Shown here one piece after another: positions 1 through 8,095 of a stretch of DNA of 41,276 bases. The DNA is from Enterovibrio norvegicus DSM 15893 (GTDB lineage Bacteria; Pseudomonadota; Gammaproteobacteria; Enterobacterales; Vibrionaceae). The translations under genes and the position numbers were made by a program. The DNA lies in contig NZ_FOWR01000044.1 of assembly GCF_900115495.1 (NCBI RefSeq), positions 1-41,276 of the forward strand. The letters run 5' to 3'. The first letter of the stretch is position 1. Each line of letters opens with the position of its first letter. The notes under the pieces are model-generated. The model saw only the letters and a program-made list of their open reading frames with translations. It was not told the origin of the DNA and ran no database searches.

Positions 1-2
1 TG

Positions 3-332
3 AAAAGCGAGGGCATCTATCAGGAGTTGTGGGGGATCCTGACGTCTTACAATATCGTCCGTTTAGAAATGGCAGCGATGGCGAAAGAGCACAAAGTTGA
101 GCCGCTTAGGATAAGCTTCCTCAATGCGCTATATCTCATCCAAGATGAGTTTATCTGGGCGAGTGGCAGAAGTCCTGGTGCAATCCCAAATGCACTAAAA
201 ATGCTTAGAGAAAATGGCAAACGGCTGATATTACCTAACAAGAGAAAGAGGAAAGCGTACCCTCGGGCAGTGTTGAAAAGACCCGCAAAATATCCAACCA
301 GAACCAGAGAGAAAAAAGCCACTCGCTCTTAA
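3..332 (+). CDS. IS4-family transposase, C-terminal part (cut by window edge)
   Basis: The reading frame is open from the first bases, so only the last 109 codons are visible. The residues ELWGILTSYNIVRLEM near the start of the visible part resemble the helix that follows the catalytic glutamate in IS4-type DDE transposases. The Lys/Arg-rich tail (KRKRKAYPRAVLKRP and on) is typical of the end of this family. The DDE residues themselves lie outside the window, so it cannot be judged whether the gene is intact. The stop codon overlaps a hairpin that reads as a terminator on the other strand. The right inverted repeat of the element could not be located; it should lie between the stop and the hpt gene. 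Family assignment is by resemblance only. Confidence 0.75.
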   Translation, partial: KSEGIYQELWGILTSYNIVRLEMAAMAKEHKVEPLRISFLNALYLIQDEFIWASGRSPGAIPNALKMLRENGKRLILPNKRKRKAYPRAVLKRPAKYPTRTREKKATRS

Positions 333-341
333 GCGAGTGGC
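312..341 (-). terminator. Intrinsic terminator downstream of hpt
   Basis: On the minus strand GCCACTCGCT and AGCGAGTGGC form a perfect 10-bp stem with a TAAG loop, followed by six T. It lies about 100 bases after the hpt stop and overlaps the last codons of the transposase gene on the other strand. A second run of T at 360-366 follows TCGCT, so a weaker plus-strand terminator for the transposase is possible. Confidence 0.75.
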
Positions 342-443
342 CTTAACCATGACGGTCGCTTTTTTTGTATCGGCAAGTTTGTCATTCCATCTCTCGTACC
401 CAGTGACTCGAACCGGATACCAACATGTAATAACACACCAGAA

Positions 444-977
444 TCAATCTTCCAGTGGTACAACTTTGCCGATAAATGGCAGGTGACGATACTTCTGCGC
501 GTAATCGATACCCACACCCACAACGAACTCGTCAGGGATTTTGAAACCATACCAATCAACAGGAACGTCAACTTCTCGACGCTCAGGTTTGTCTAGTAAA
601 GTACAAATGCGGATAGAGTTAGGCTCGCGCAGCGATAGAATCTCACGCACTTTGTCCAGTGTATTACCTGTATCGATAATGTCTTCAACCAGCAAGATAT
701 CTTTGCCTTTGATATCATCATCCAGATCTTTCAGGATACGCACATCGCGGCTGCTTTCCATCGTATTGCCGTAGCTTGATGCAGTCATAAAGTCGACAGC
801 GTGCGGTAAGTCAATGGCACGACAAAGGTCCGCCATAAACACAAATGAACCACGCAATAGGCCAACCATGACCAAATCATTGGAGTCTTTGTAATGCTCT
901 GTGATTTCAGCGCCCAACGTTTTTACGCGTTGTTGTACTTCTTGCTCTGAAATCATTACTTCTACGGTATGTTTCAT
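444..977 (-). CDS. hpt: Hypoxanthine phosphoribosyltransferase
   Basis: This purine-salvage enzyme joins hypoxanthine (and guanine less well) to PRPP, giving IMP or GMP in the cytoplasm. The protein has 177 residues, the usual length. The PRPP-binding loop is visible as [13 protein letters not shown] near residue 100, and the N-terminus [14 protein letters not shown] is characteristic of the gammaproteobacterial enzyme. I chose the ATG at 977 because GAGG lies six bases upstream of it; a TTG two codons earlier has no better site. The gene stands alone, divergent from the quorum-sensing regulator litR, as in other Vibrionaceae. No operator was recognised in the shared 243-base region. Confidence 0.97.
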   Translation of the reverse strand: MKHTVEVMISEQEVQQRVKTLGAEITEHYKDSNDLVMVGLLRGSFVFMADLCRAIDLPHAVDFMTASSYGNTMESSRDVRILKDLDDDIKGKDILLVEDIIDTGNTLDKVREILSLREPNSIRICTLLDKPERREVDVPVDWYGFKIPDEFVVGVGIDYAQKYRHLPFIGKVVPLED

Positions 978-1141
978 TTTCAACCTCGACGGTATTCCCG
1001 TCTAACTACCTGTGTCACTGAGGTCTGACATTCTATCACTGAGCAATCTACGATCCTACTCTCGAAAATTGTCAAAATTTCGTCGCATAACGTCGGGGAT
1101 GACATTGTTAAGCAACCAGTTGCTGTTGTACACTTTACACA

Positions 1142-1161
1142 CACATGTACATTTACATGTG
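1142..1161. repeat. Perfect 20-base inverted repeat upstream of litR
   Basis: CACATGTA and TACATGTG are perfect 8-base arms around a CATT spacer, centred about 70 bases before the litR start. It could be an operator or a hairpin in the 5' untranslated leader. It does not resemble the HapR/LuxR operator I know (TTATTGATAAATTTATCAATAA). Confidence 0.6.
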
Positions 1162-1190
1162 CAAACAAATAAAAAATAAAGCAAAAACAC

Positions 1191-1223
1191 TCAGTTACCG
1201 TAAAGTTGGCAGGAGCTAGGATG
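1191..1223 (+). promoter_or_regulatory. litR translation start region with Qrr-complementary segments and ribosome binding site
   Basis: AGGAG at 1211-1215 lies five bases before the ATG at 1221 and fixes the start. Around it are pieces complementary to the conserved core of the vibrio Qrr small RNAs (CACCTAGCCAACTGA, from memory): TCAGTT at 1191-1196, GTTGGC at 1205-1210 and TAGG at 1217-1220. The last two would form the continuous target GTTGGCTAGG if the six bases AGGAGC were removed. Regulation by Qrr RNA is known for luxR and hapR; pairing at this gene is inferred. Confidence 0.5.
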
Positions 1224-1823
1224 GCTACTTCAAGTGGACGTACACGTACCCGATTATCGCCCGAACAGCGAAAAGAACAGCTATTAAAGTTCGCCTTAGA
1301 ATCGTTTTCTAAACGAGGAATTGGCCGAGCTGGACACGCTGATATCGCAGACATGGCGCATGTATCGGTGGCGACCGTCTTTAATTATTTCTCCACCCGC
1401 GAAGAGTTGGTTGATGCTGTTCTGAATGAAGCAGAGCGCGAATTTCACCAATTAATTCTCGAAAGCACCAACGCTGAATATCAAGATGTTAGGAGCGTGC
1501 TTTCTCACGTTGCTGTGCAACTCATTGATGCCGCTTTGGAAGACAAAGACTGGTTGAAAGTCTGGTTCGAATGGAGCACATCCATTCGTGACGACATTTG
1601 GCCAAACTTCGTTCAAGGTAAAAACGTGGTGCTTGATCGCTTCACTGTCTTGTTTGCCCAAGGCATTGAGTCAAAAGAGCTTGAAACGACACATACGCCA
1701 CTTGAGTTGGCACGTATGTTCGATGGCATTTGCTACATTCTTTATCTGCAAACGCATCAGCAACCAGATAAAGATGCATTGGCGCGCCAAGCTGACGGCT
1801 ACATCGATATGTTGTGCTCGTAG
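1221..1823 (+). CDS. litR: TetR-family quorum-sensing master regulator (LuxR/HapR/OpaR/LitR type)
   Basis: This DNA-binding regulator acts at the end of the vibrio quorum-sensing phosphorelay. In relatives it controls bioluminescence, biofilm, competence and protease genes. The 200-residue protein has an N-terminal TetR helix-turn-helix at about residues 38-60 (GHADIADMAHVSVATVFNYF), nearly identical to V. harveyi LuxR, and the family-typical WLKVWFEWS at about residue 110. The C-terminal ligand/dimer domain has diverged much more, which argues against the Harveyi clade. The ATG at 1221 is used because AGGAG precedes it; an upstream in-frame TTG lacks such a site. It is divergent from hpt, as in other vibrios, and ends at a strong bidirectional terminator. 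Family is certain; the symbol among litR/hapR/luxR is a naming choice. Confidence 0.93.
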   Translation: MATSSGRTRTRLSPEQRKEQLLKFALESFSKRGIGRAGHADIADMAHVSVATVFNYFSTREELVDAVLNEAEREFHQLILESTNAEYQDVRSVLSHVAVQLIDAALEDKDWLKVWFEWSTSIRDDIWPNFVQGKNVVLDRFTVLFAQGIESKELETTHTPLELARMFDGICYILYLQTHQQPDKDALARQADGYIDMLCS

Positions 1824-1841
1824 CTTTCAGTTGAGAAACAT

Positions 1842-1869
1842 AAAAAAACCGGCGAATTCGCCGGTTTTT
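1842..1869. terminator. Bidirectional terminator between litR and fbpC
   Basis: A 28-base perfect palindrome consists of six A, the stem CCGGCG, the loop AATT, CGCCGG and six T. It serves both litR and the converging fbpABC operon. Confidence 0.92.
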
Positions 1870-1887
1870 TCTTCTTCAAATTCAGGG

Positions 1888-2916
1888 TTATTCAACGCTA
1901 AACAAGATGGGAGGATGAGGGCGAATGTCCAGTTTTACTTTGTCACCTGTATCCAGTAATTGATTGGAATACACCATCAAAGTTTGACCGTTCACCTCCA
2001 CCAAATAACGACAACTGTCGCCCATAAATTGGGCTTCAGATACCACACCATCACCCGTGTCATCAGGAAGGATCGTCAGGTTCTGAGGGCGAATCAACCA
2101 TTCTAGATCATGGCCATTGGCTTTTTGTTCAACCGGCCAATCACCTAGCGGCGTCGTCATGCTCTCGTTATCATTCAAAGAAACAGGCACGTAAGAACCG
2201 TGGCCGAGAAAATCGGCAACGAAACGGCTGCTTGGACAGTAGTAAAGATCTGTGGCGCTACCGTACTGCTCAATCACACCTTGGTTCATCACCGCCAGTT
2301 TATCTGCAAAGGCAAACGCCTCTTCACGGCTGTGCGTAACGAAAATTGCAGTAACACCTTGCTGCTTAAAAATCTTACGGATTTCTTGAATTAAGCTGTG
2401 ACGCACTTGCGTGTCGATGTTCGAAAAAGGCTCGTCCAACAGCAACAGATCTGGCTTACTGGCCAATGCGCGCGCAATCGCAACGCGTTGTTGCTGACCA
2501 CCTGACAACTGATGAGGATAACGGTTTTCTAGGCCATCAAGCTTTACAAGCGACAGCATCTCTTTCACACGCGCAGTGACGTGGGATTTGTCCCAACCAG
2601 TCAGACCAAATGCAACGTTCTCTCCCACGGTAAGGTGCGGAAACAATGCATAGTCTTGGAAAATCATGCCGACATTACGAAGTTCTGGCGGCACATTGCA
2701 CTTCTCATCAATGATCTTACGACCATTAATCGTCATCTTGCCGCCATCAAGCGGCAGTAAGCCTGCAATCGCTTTTAGTAGCGTCGTTTTACCGCAACCA
2801 CTCGCCCCAAGAAGACAGACAATTTCGCCTTTTTCAACATCCAGCGACAGATCGCTCAGCACGGCTTGGCCGTTATAACGACAAATCAAATCACTGACGG
2901 AAAGCGCATTACTCAT
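1888..2916 (-). CDS. fbpC: Iron(III) ABC transporter ATP-binding protein
   Basis: This ATPase powers uptake of ferric iron through the FbpB permease. The 342-residue protein shows Walker A GASGCGKTT (37-45), the Q-loop in IFQDYALFPH, the signature LSGGQ (137-141), Walker B LLLLDEP (157-163) and the switch histidine in FVTHS (195). The C-terminal third, from about 240, fits the TOBE-like regulatory domain of the FbpC/PotA group. Its ATG overlaps the fbpB stop by four bases (ATGA), implying translational coupling. It is the last gene of fbpABC and ends 19 bases from the shared terminator. Iron specificity comes from the operon's binding protein and upstream Fur site, not from this subunit. Confidence 0.93.
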   Translation of the reverse strand: MSNALSVSDLICRYNGQAVLSDLSLDVEKGEIVCLLGASGCGKTTLLKAIAGLLPLDGGKMTINGRKIIDEKCNVPPELRNVGMIFQDYALFPHLTVGENVAFGLTGWDKSHVTARVKEMLSLVKLDGLENRYPHQLSGGQQQRVAIARALASKPDLLLLDEPFSNIDTQVRHSLIQEIRKIFKQQGVTAIFVTHSREEAFAFADKLAVMNQGVIEQYGSATDLYYCPSSRFVADFLGHGSYVPVSLNDNESMTTPLGDWPVEQKANGHDLEWLIRPQNLTILPDDTGDGVVSEAQFMGDSCRYLVEVNGQTLMVYSNQLLDTGDKVKLDIRPHPPILFSVE

Positions 2917-4544
2917 GAGTGGCTTTGCTCCAAAGAACGGTTAATCATGATAAGTGGAATCAGCCCCACGACGACCAACAATATAGCAGGCAGCGCCGCG
3001 TATTCCAGATGTTCATCAGATGCATAGTTAAAAACATAGGTCGCCAAGGTCTCGAAGTTAAAAGGTCGCAGCAACAATGCCGCATTGAGCTCTTTCATCG
3101 ATTCGATAAACACCAGTAACATCGCAATCAAACAACCGCGACGAATTAACGGCAATTGCACACGTTTAATGATGCTTTTCGCATTACATCCCATGGTACG
3201 GGCTGCCATATCCAGAGACGGTGACACCTTGGCAAGGCTTGATTCAACACTACCAATCGCAACAGCACTGAAGCGCACCACAAATGCTGTCAGCAAGGCA
3301 AACATGGTACCTGAGAACAACAACCCCGGCCTTCCCCAATCCATGGCTTTTGCAACATCATTAATGGCATGGTCGATACTGGTCAGTGAGATCAACACGC
3401 CAATCGCAAGCACAGTGCCTGGAACGGCATATCCCAATGAAGACATGCGCAAAGGCACATTGCTCGCTGGTGTGGCCGAAAATCGGCGGTAGAAATTCAC
3501 TAACAGCGCAATCGCCAGTGCAATAACAGCGGCAATTGATGACACATACAAGCTGTTAAAGCTGTATTGGATAAAGTCTTCAATCGAGCTAGACGAGTGA
3601 TAATCCCACGCATAAATCAACAACTGGCCGAGTGGCGCAAGGAAGGCAATCGCAAAAAGCCCCCAACACCAAACGGTGGCAAGCACCTTGTACTTCCCTT
3701 GCAGTGGCGCTTTGGCAATTTTGTCGGCACTGACATTTTGACTAAAGAGTTTTTGTTTGCGGCGACTGTATCGTTCACTGCTGATAAGCAGGAATATCAC
3801 TACCAGCATGATGGCAGAAATTTTCGCGGCTGCGTTCAGGTTGGAATAGCCAAGCCATGTATCATATACCGCCGTCGTGAGCGTACTGACCGCGAAATAA
3901 TTCACGGTACCAAAATCCCCTAAGGCTTCCATCGCCACTAACGATGCGCCAACCGCAATCGCAGGTCTTGCCAGTGGAAGCGAAACACGCATGAAGCTTT
4001 GCATTGGCGAGCTGCCAAGTAAGCGGGCAGATTGTGTCAGCGTCAGGTTCTGTTCCATGAATGCAGCGCGTGCAAGCAGGTAAACATAAGGGTGCAATAC
4101 TAACGCCAGAACAAAAGATGCTCCAGGAAGGGTGCGAAGATCGGGGAACCAGTATTGTGCAGCGCTCGTCCAGCCGGTGACATCACGTAAGAAGAGCTGA
4201 ATGGGTCCCGCATAATCGAACCAATCGGTGTAGATATATCCGACGATGTATCCAGGCATGGCGAGCGGCAGAACAAGCGCCCATTGCAACCAACGGTCAC
4301 CGGGAATGCAATAATTGGCCATAAGCCAAGCAGAGGGGATCCCCATCAGAAGGGATAAAAAGACGGTACCCGCAACCAGCAGGACAGTATTTAGCGTGTA
4401 CGTTCCCATCACCGTAGACATCAGGTGACCAAACACATCATCACTTTCGCCGACTGCGGTGTAGAAGATCGCTAAAATCGGCAAAACCAGCAGCAGGGAA
4501 AACACCCAGCTACTGGTTTTCAAAAATCGGTTCTGTTCTAACAT
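2913..4544 (-). CDS. fbpB: Iron(III) ABC transporter permease, fused double-domain
   Basis: This inner-membrane channel serves FbpA-delivered ferric iron. At 543 residues it holds two copies of the binding-protein-dependent transport permease domain, with about twelve hydrophobic segments. A coupling (EAA) loop is visible in each half: EQNLTLTQSARLLGSSPMQSF near residue 175 and DMAARTMGCNAKS near residue 445. Such fused permeases are typical of FbpB/SfuB. A weak AGG precedes the ATG at 4544. The gene follows fbpA after a 73-base spacer with a stable hairpin, and overlaps fbpC by four bases. Confidence 0.92.
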   Translation of the reverse strand: MLEQNRFLKTSSWVFSLLLVLPILAIFYTAVGESDDVFGHLMSTVMGTYTLNTVLLVAGTVFLSLLMGIPSAWLMANYCIPGDRWLQWALVLPLAMPGYIVGYIYTDWFDYAGPIQLFLRDVTGWTSAAQYWFPDLRTLPGASFVLALVLHPYVYLLARAAFMEQNLTLTQSARLLGSSPMQSFMRVSLPLARPAIAVGASLVAMEALGDFGTVNYFAVSTLTTAVYDTWLGYSNLNAAAKISAIMLVVIFLLISSERYSRRKQKLFSQNVSADKIAKAPLQGKYKVLATVWCWGLFAIAFLAPLGQLLIYAWDYHSSSSIEDFIQYSFNSLYVSSIAAVIALAIALLVNFYRRFSATPASNVPLRMSSLGYAVPGTVLAIGVLISLTSIDHAINDVAKAMDWGRPGLLFSGTMFALLTAFVVRFSAVAIGSVESSLAKVSPSLDMAARTMGCNAKSIIKRVQLPLIRRGCLIAMLLVFIESMKELNAALLLRPFNFETLATYVFNYASDEHLEYAALPAILLVVVGLIPLIMINRSLEQSHS

Positions 4545-4574
4545 TGCCTACTACATCATGGCGTCAGATAGCAT

Positions 4575-4597
4575 AAGGGGGAAAGTGATTCCCCCTT
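4575..4597 (-). promoter_or_regulatory. Stable hairpin between fbpA and fbpB
   Basis: The transcript can form a perfect 9-bp stem, AAGGGGGAA with TTCCCCCTT, around a five-base loop. No run of T follows, so it is not a classical terminator. Hairpins placed after the binding-protein gene commonly protect the upstream mRNA and keep binding protein in excess over permease. That role is inferred here. Confidence 0.65.
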
Positions 4598-4617
4598 ACT
4601 ATTACAGAATGAAACGA

Positions 4618-5637
4618 TTACAGGTCGAACTTCACTTCATCAAGAAGTTTCATCGCCTTGGTGTGATTCTCTGCAACAGTTTCTAGCGGCAAATCGTCTG
4701 CGGTGTATTCACCCCAAGAAGCAACAAGCTCAGAGCGTGCAACGCCCGGCTTAACTGGCTCTTCGAAGTTCACTTCCGCGTACATTTGCTGTGCTACGTC
4801 TGACGTCAAAAACTCCATCAGTTTTTGCGCGTTGTCTTTGTTCGGCGCGTATTTCGCCATTGCCATGCCGCTGATGTTTACGTGAGTACCGTTCGCGTTT
4901 TTGCCCGGGTAGTTCAGGTATACACTGTCAGCCCATGTTTTTTGCTCTTCATCTGCCAGCATCTTACCAAGGTAGTAGCTGTTGCCCAGTGACACGTCAC
5001 ACAGGCCTTCAGAGATTGCTTTCACTTGGCCACGGTCATTGCCTTGCGGCTTACGTGCTAGGTTAGCTTTTACACCTTCCAACCAAGCTTTTGCTTCTGC
5101 TTCACCGTGGTTTGCGATAACAGCAGAAACTAACGATACATTGTACGGATGCTTACCAGAGCGTGTACAGATTTTTCCTTTCCACTCAGGCTTTGCAAGA
5201 TCCATGTAGTCGAAATCGTCGCCCAATTTACCCACACGATCACGTGAAGAGTAAACAGAACGAGAGCGTGTAGTCAGTGCGACCCAACGGTCTTCACTGT
5301 CACGGTATTGTGAAGGAACGTTCTCATCAATGATTTTGCTATCAACAGATTGAACCAAATCTTTGTTTACAAGTTCCATCAGACGAGAGATATCAACCGT
5401 TAGCAGAACGTCTGCTGGGCTGTATTCACCTTCCTGTTCAACCTTTTCAGCCATGCCTTTTTTCGCAAACTTCACGTTCACTTTAATGCCGGTTTCCTTG
5501 GTGAACTCGTTTAGCATCGGTTCAATCAAAAATGGTTGACGGTAAGAGTACACATTCACTTCTTCCGCAGCATTCGCAACACCACTAGTACCTACAACTC
5601 CAAGCACCAACGCAGATGCTGACAACAATTTTTTCAT
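4618..5637 (-). CDS. fbpA: Periplasmic iron(III)-binding protein
   Basis: This protein captures ferric iron in the periplasm and hands it to FbpBC. It has 339 residues with a clear Sec signal peptide: Lys-Lys, a hydrophobic stretch and ANA before cleavage near residue 23. The mature chain starts as EEVNVYSYRQ, usual for the FbpA/FutA/IdiA group. The paired tyrosines in GNSYYLGKM (221-222) match the iron-coordinating Tyr-Tyr of this family. It is the first and probably most strongly expressed gene of the operon, preceded by a promoter with an overlapping Fur-like box. A different ferric-chelate ligand cannot be excluded. Confidence 0.92.
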   Translation of the reverse strand: MKKLLSASALVLGVVGTSGVANAAEEVNVYSYRQPFLIEPMLNEFTKETGIKVNVKFAKKGMAEKVEQEGEYSPADVLLTVDISRLMELVNKDLVQSVDSKIIDENVPSQYRDSEDRWVALTTRSRSVYSSRDRVGKLGDDFDYMDLAKPEWKGKICTRSGKHPYNVSLVSAVIANHGEAEAKAWLEGVKANLARKPQGNDRGQVKAISEGLCDVSLGNSYYLGKMLADEEQKTWADSVYLNYPGKNANGTHVNISGMAMAKYAPNKDNAQKLMEFLTSDVAQQMYAEVNFEEPVKPGVARSELVASWGEYTADDLPLETVAENHTKAMKLLDEVKFDL

Positions 5638-5666
5638 TTTCTTCCCTTCCTAAACCGAAACTGTAA

Positions 5667-5681
5667 TGAGAACGTTTATCA
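5667..5681. promoter_or_regulatory. Fur box of the fbpABC operon
   Basis: TGAGAACGTTTATCA matches 12 of 15 bases of the 7-1-7 Fur consensus TGATAATGATTATCA. It lies 30-44 bases before the fbpA start and just downstream of a candidate -10 element, where bound Fe-Fur would block initiation. The position fits iron repression; binding is inferred. Confidence 0.7.
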
Positions 5682-5689
5682 GTATCGTT

Positions 5690-5717
5690 AGTATACATGT
5701 TACGGGTTTGTACGCAA
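5690..5717 (-). promoter_or_regulatory. Candidate sigma-70 promoter of fbpABC
   Basis: On the minus strand TTGCGT (5717-5712) and TATACT (5695-5690) are separated by 16 bases. The start point predicted at about 5683 falls at the edge of the Fur box. Confidence 0.5.
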
Positions 5718-5740
5718 TACTCGCTTTTTCAGATAGATGA

Positions 5741-5775
5741 AAAAAGCCCCACATCTCTTCGATGTGGGGCTTTTT
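5741..5775 (-). terminator. Terminator of glnK-amtB
   Basis: A 10-bp stem, GCCCCACATC with GATGTGGGGC, around a five-base loop is flanked by A and T runs. It lies 46 bases after the amtB stop. The symmetry means it could also act on plus-strand transcripts. Confidence 0.88.
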
Positions 5776-5820
5776 AGCTGTCGAAATTTGTAACGGTTTG
5801 TGTCTTATAACTGAGTAGTA

Positions 5821-7050
5821 TTATTTCACGCTCACAAACTCAGGGTAAGCATCTACACCACAGTCGTGGAAATCCATGCCTTCCAGCTCTTCTTCCTCGC
5901 CTACGCGGATACCCATGGTGGCTTTCAGTACGCCCCATACCAGCAGGCTTGCACCGAATACCCAAGCAAAGATAACCGCCGCACCAAGAAGCTGCGCACC
6001 AAACGTTGCATCTGCGTTGCTAAATGGCACTGCCAATAGGCCGAACAAACCACAGGTACCGTGGACTGAAATCGCACCCACCGGATCATCAATCTTCACT
6101 TTATCCAGGGCAATAATACTAATAACAACCAAGGCACCTGATAGGCCACCAACAACCAATGCAGCAATCGGTGATGGAGATAATGGGTCAGCAGTAATCG
6201 CAACCAAGCCCGCCAACGCACCGTTCAATACCATGGTCAAATCAGCTTTACCCCATGTCGCTTTACAAACAAGTAAGGCAACAATTGCACCAGATGCTGC
6301 AGCTGCGTTTGTGTTCAGGAAGATTTGGCCTACCGCTGTGGCATTCTCAAAATCCGACACCATCAACTGTGAGCCGCCGTTGAAACCAAACCAACCAAAC
6401 CAAAGGATAAACGTACCCAGTGTTGCCAGTGGCATGTTTGAACCTGGAATAGGGTAAATCTGACCGTTTTTACCGTATTTACCTTTACGTGCACCAAGCA
6501 AAAGGACACCCGCTAGCGCTGCTGAAGCGCCTGCCATATGAACAATACCTGAACCCGCAAAGTCGCTAAAGCCCGCTTCTGATAGGAAGCCACCACCCCA
6601 AGTCCAGTAACCTTCAACCGGGTAGATAACAGCAGTCAGTACGACCGAGAATACCAAGAAGGCCCATAACTTCATGCGCTCCGCAACTGCACCAGACACT
6701 ACAGACATCGCAGTAGCAACAAAGACGACTTGGAAGAAAAAGTCAGATTCTAAAGAATGATCTGCGCCTTCGGCTTGTGAACCAATAAGGAAACCAATGG
6801 ACGGTAACCAGCCTGCTTCAGCATTATCGACATACATAATGTTGTAGCCGACCAATAAAAACGTTGTACATGAAATTGCATATAAGCAGACGTTTTTGGT
6901 TAGAATTTCAGTGGTGTTCTTTGAACGCACGAGGCCAGCTTCTAGCATGGCAAAGCCCGCAGCCATCCACATGACCAATGCGCCTGACATTAGAAAGAAA
7001 AACGTATCGAGTGCGTATCGCAGCTCTGTCACAGTCGTTGTCAATTCCAT
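5821..7050 (-). CDS. amtB: Ammonium channel/transporter AmtB
   Basis: This trimeric inner-membrane channel takes up ammonium when nitrogen is scarce and is blocked by unmodified GlnK. The 409-residue protein has eleven or so hydrophobic segments and the twin pore histidines, in GSGIVHMAGASAA (His171) and AISVHGTCGLFG (His330). The ammonium-transporter signature region around DFAGSGIVHM is intact. Unlike E. coli AmtB it has no obvious cleavable signal sequence: its first hydrophobic segment appears to be the first transmembrane helix. GGGAG precedes the ATG with about eight bases of spacing. It starts 21 bases after glnK, the classical glnK-amtB pair under the upstream sigma-54 promoter. Confidence 0.96.
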   Translation of the reverse strand: MELTTTVTELRYALDTFFFLMSGALVMWMAAGFAMLEAGLVRSKNTTEILTKNVCLYAISCTTFLLVGYNIMYVDNAEAGWLPSIGFLIGSQAEGADHSLESDFFFQVVFVATAMSVVSGAVAERMKLWAFLVFSVVLTAVIYPVEGYWTWGGGFLSEAGFSDFAGSGIVHMAGASAALAGVLLLGARKGKYGKNGQIYPIPGSNMPLATLGTFILWFGWFGFNGGSQLMVSDFENATAVGQIFLNTNAAAASGAIVALLVCKATWGKADLTMVLNGALAGLVAITADPLSPSPIAALVVGGLSGALVVISIIALDKVKIDDPVGAISVHGTCGLFGLLAVPFSNADATFGAQLLGAAVIFAWVFGASLLVWGVLKATMGIRVGEEEELEGMDFHDCGVDAYPEFVSVK

Positions 7051-7071
7051 CTCTATTACTCCCTTAATCCC

Positions 7072-7472
<401 letters not shown>

Positions 7473-7533
7473 GTTTTATTTTCCAATAAATTCAATAATA
7501 TAAGTTAAACAGGCAGGAAATCAAAAAATAGTT

Positions 7534-7550
7534 CGCACCAAAGTGGTGCG
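7534..7550. promoter_or_regulatory. NtrC enhancer site upstream of glnK
   Basis: CGCACCAAAGTGGTGCG is a perfect palindrome with 6-base arms, matching the NtrC site TGCACC-N5-GGTGCA in all but the outermost bases. Its centre lies about 97 bases upstream of the predicted sigma-54 start, a usual enhancer distance. Confidence 0.82.
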
Positions 7551-7594
7551 TATTTTCACTATTATTAAGCAGGTTTCATGCAAGGAAAGCGTAG

Positions 7595-7611
7595 TGCACC
7601 AGGATGTGGCG
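7595..7611. promoter_or_regulatory. Possible second, degenerate NtrC site
   Basis: TGCACCAGGATGTGGCG has a perfect left half-site and a poor right half. Its centre is 61 bases from the first NtrC site. Paired strong and weak sites are common at NtrC promoters, but this one rests on one half-site. Confidence 0.4.
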
Positions 7612-7693
7612 TACAGAAAATAAGACAAAGATTTTAGGCAGAATTAGACATGCGGTATTCCTTCACCGCAACAGGATGAAACAAGGAGAGTTT

Positions 7694-8071
7694 TTAGCGA
7701 CCGTAACGACGAATAAAGTCTTGCCACGCCTCAAGAAGCACCATCAAATCTTCAGGCCCACAAAGCGATACACTCTCTTCTTCGTAAGCATGAAAGTCTT
7801 GCTCAGGCATTTCTTCATCCGTGCCCTCTAAAAGCGCATTGGCTTGCACAAGTGCTTCTTCTTGTGTGAGCTGAAGATGAAACACTTTGCCGGGGCGATT
7901 CCATTCACCACCCTGCTGCATCACGTCTTGTAGATTCCTCAGAACGTTGTCTATTTCAGCATGATCGGTGCCAAGCTCATCCACCAACCAACAACCTAAT
8001 GCCTCGTGCCCCATGGACAATTCAGCATGAAAACTGTCGTCTAAAGTATTGCGTCGAAATTCATAATCCAC
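7694..8071 (-). CDS. yacL: YacL family protein (UPF0231)
   Basis: A conserved protein of unknown function with 125 residues, the family length. It begins DYEFRRN and contains MGHEALGCWLVDE and YEEESVSLCGPEDL, which align well with E. coli YacL (MGHEVVGHWFNEE and YDEESLSLCGVEDF). The family-consistent start is the GTG at 8071, which has GAGGAG seven bases upstream; no ATG fits. In E. coli the gene directly follows acnB; here the two are separated by the cdaR-gntP-glxK module. It is strongly acidic and likely cytoplasmic. No function can be read from the sequence. Confidence 0.88.
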   Translation of the reverse strand: MDYEFRRNTLDDSFHAELSMGHEALGCWLVDELGTDHAEIDNVLRNLQDVMQQGGEWNRPGKVFHLQLTQEEALVQANALLEGTDEEMPEQDFHAYEEESVSLCGPEDLMVLLEAWQDFIRRYGR

Positions 8072-8081
8072 GTGGTATCTC

Positions 8082-8095
8082 CTCAAAATTTTGAG
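8082..8095. promoter_or_regulatory. 14-base palindrome between yacL and cdaR
   Basis: CTCAAAATTTTGAG is a perfect palindrome just upstream of yacL, and a second inverted pair, CTATTGT (8097-8103) and ACAATAG (8124-8130), follows. Either could be an operator for CdaR or another regulator in this divergent region. No known motif was recognised. Confidence 0.35.

Noticed and set aside
47-322. Hydrophobic 91-codon open frame antisense to the transposase
   Set aside because: It mirrors the Lys/Arg-rich transposase tail in reverse; no ribosome binding site and no family resemblance.
398-414. tRNA-like T-arm (CCGGTTCGAGTCACTGG on the minus strand) downstream of hpt
   Set aside because: No matching acceptor stem, anticodon arm, D arm or CCA could be found around it, and it lies too close to hpt for a full tRNA.
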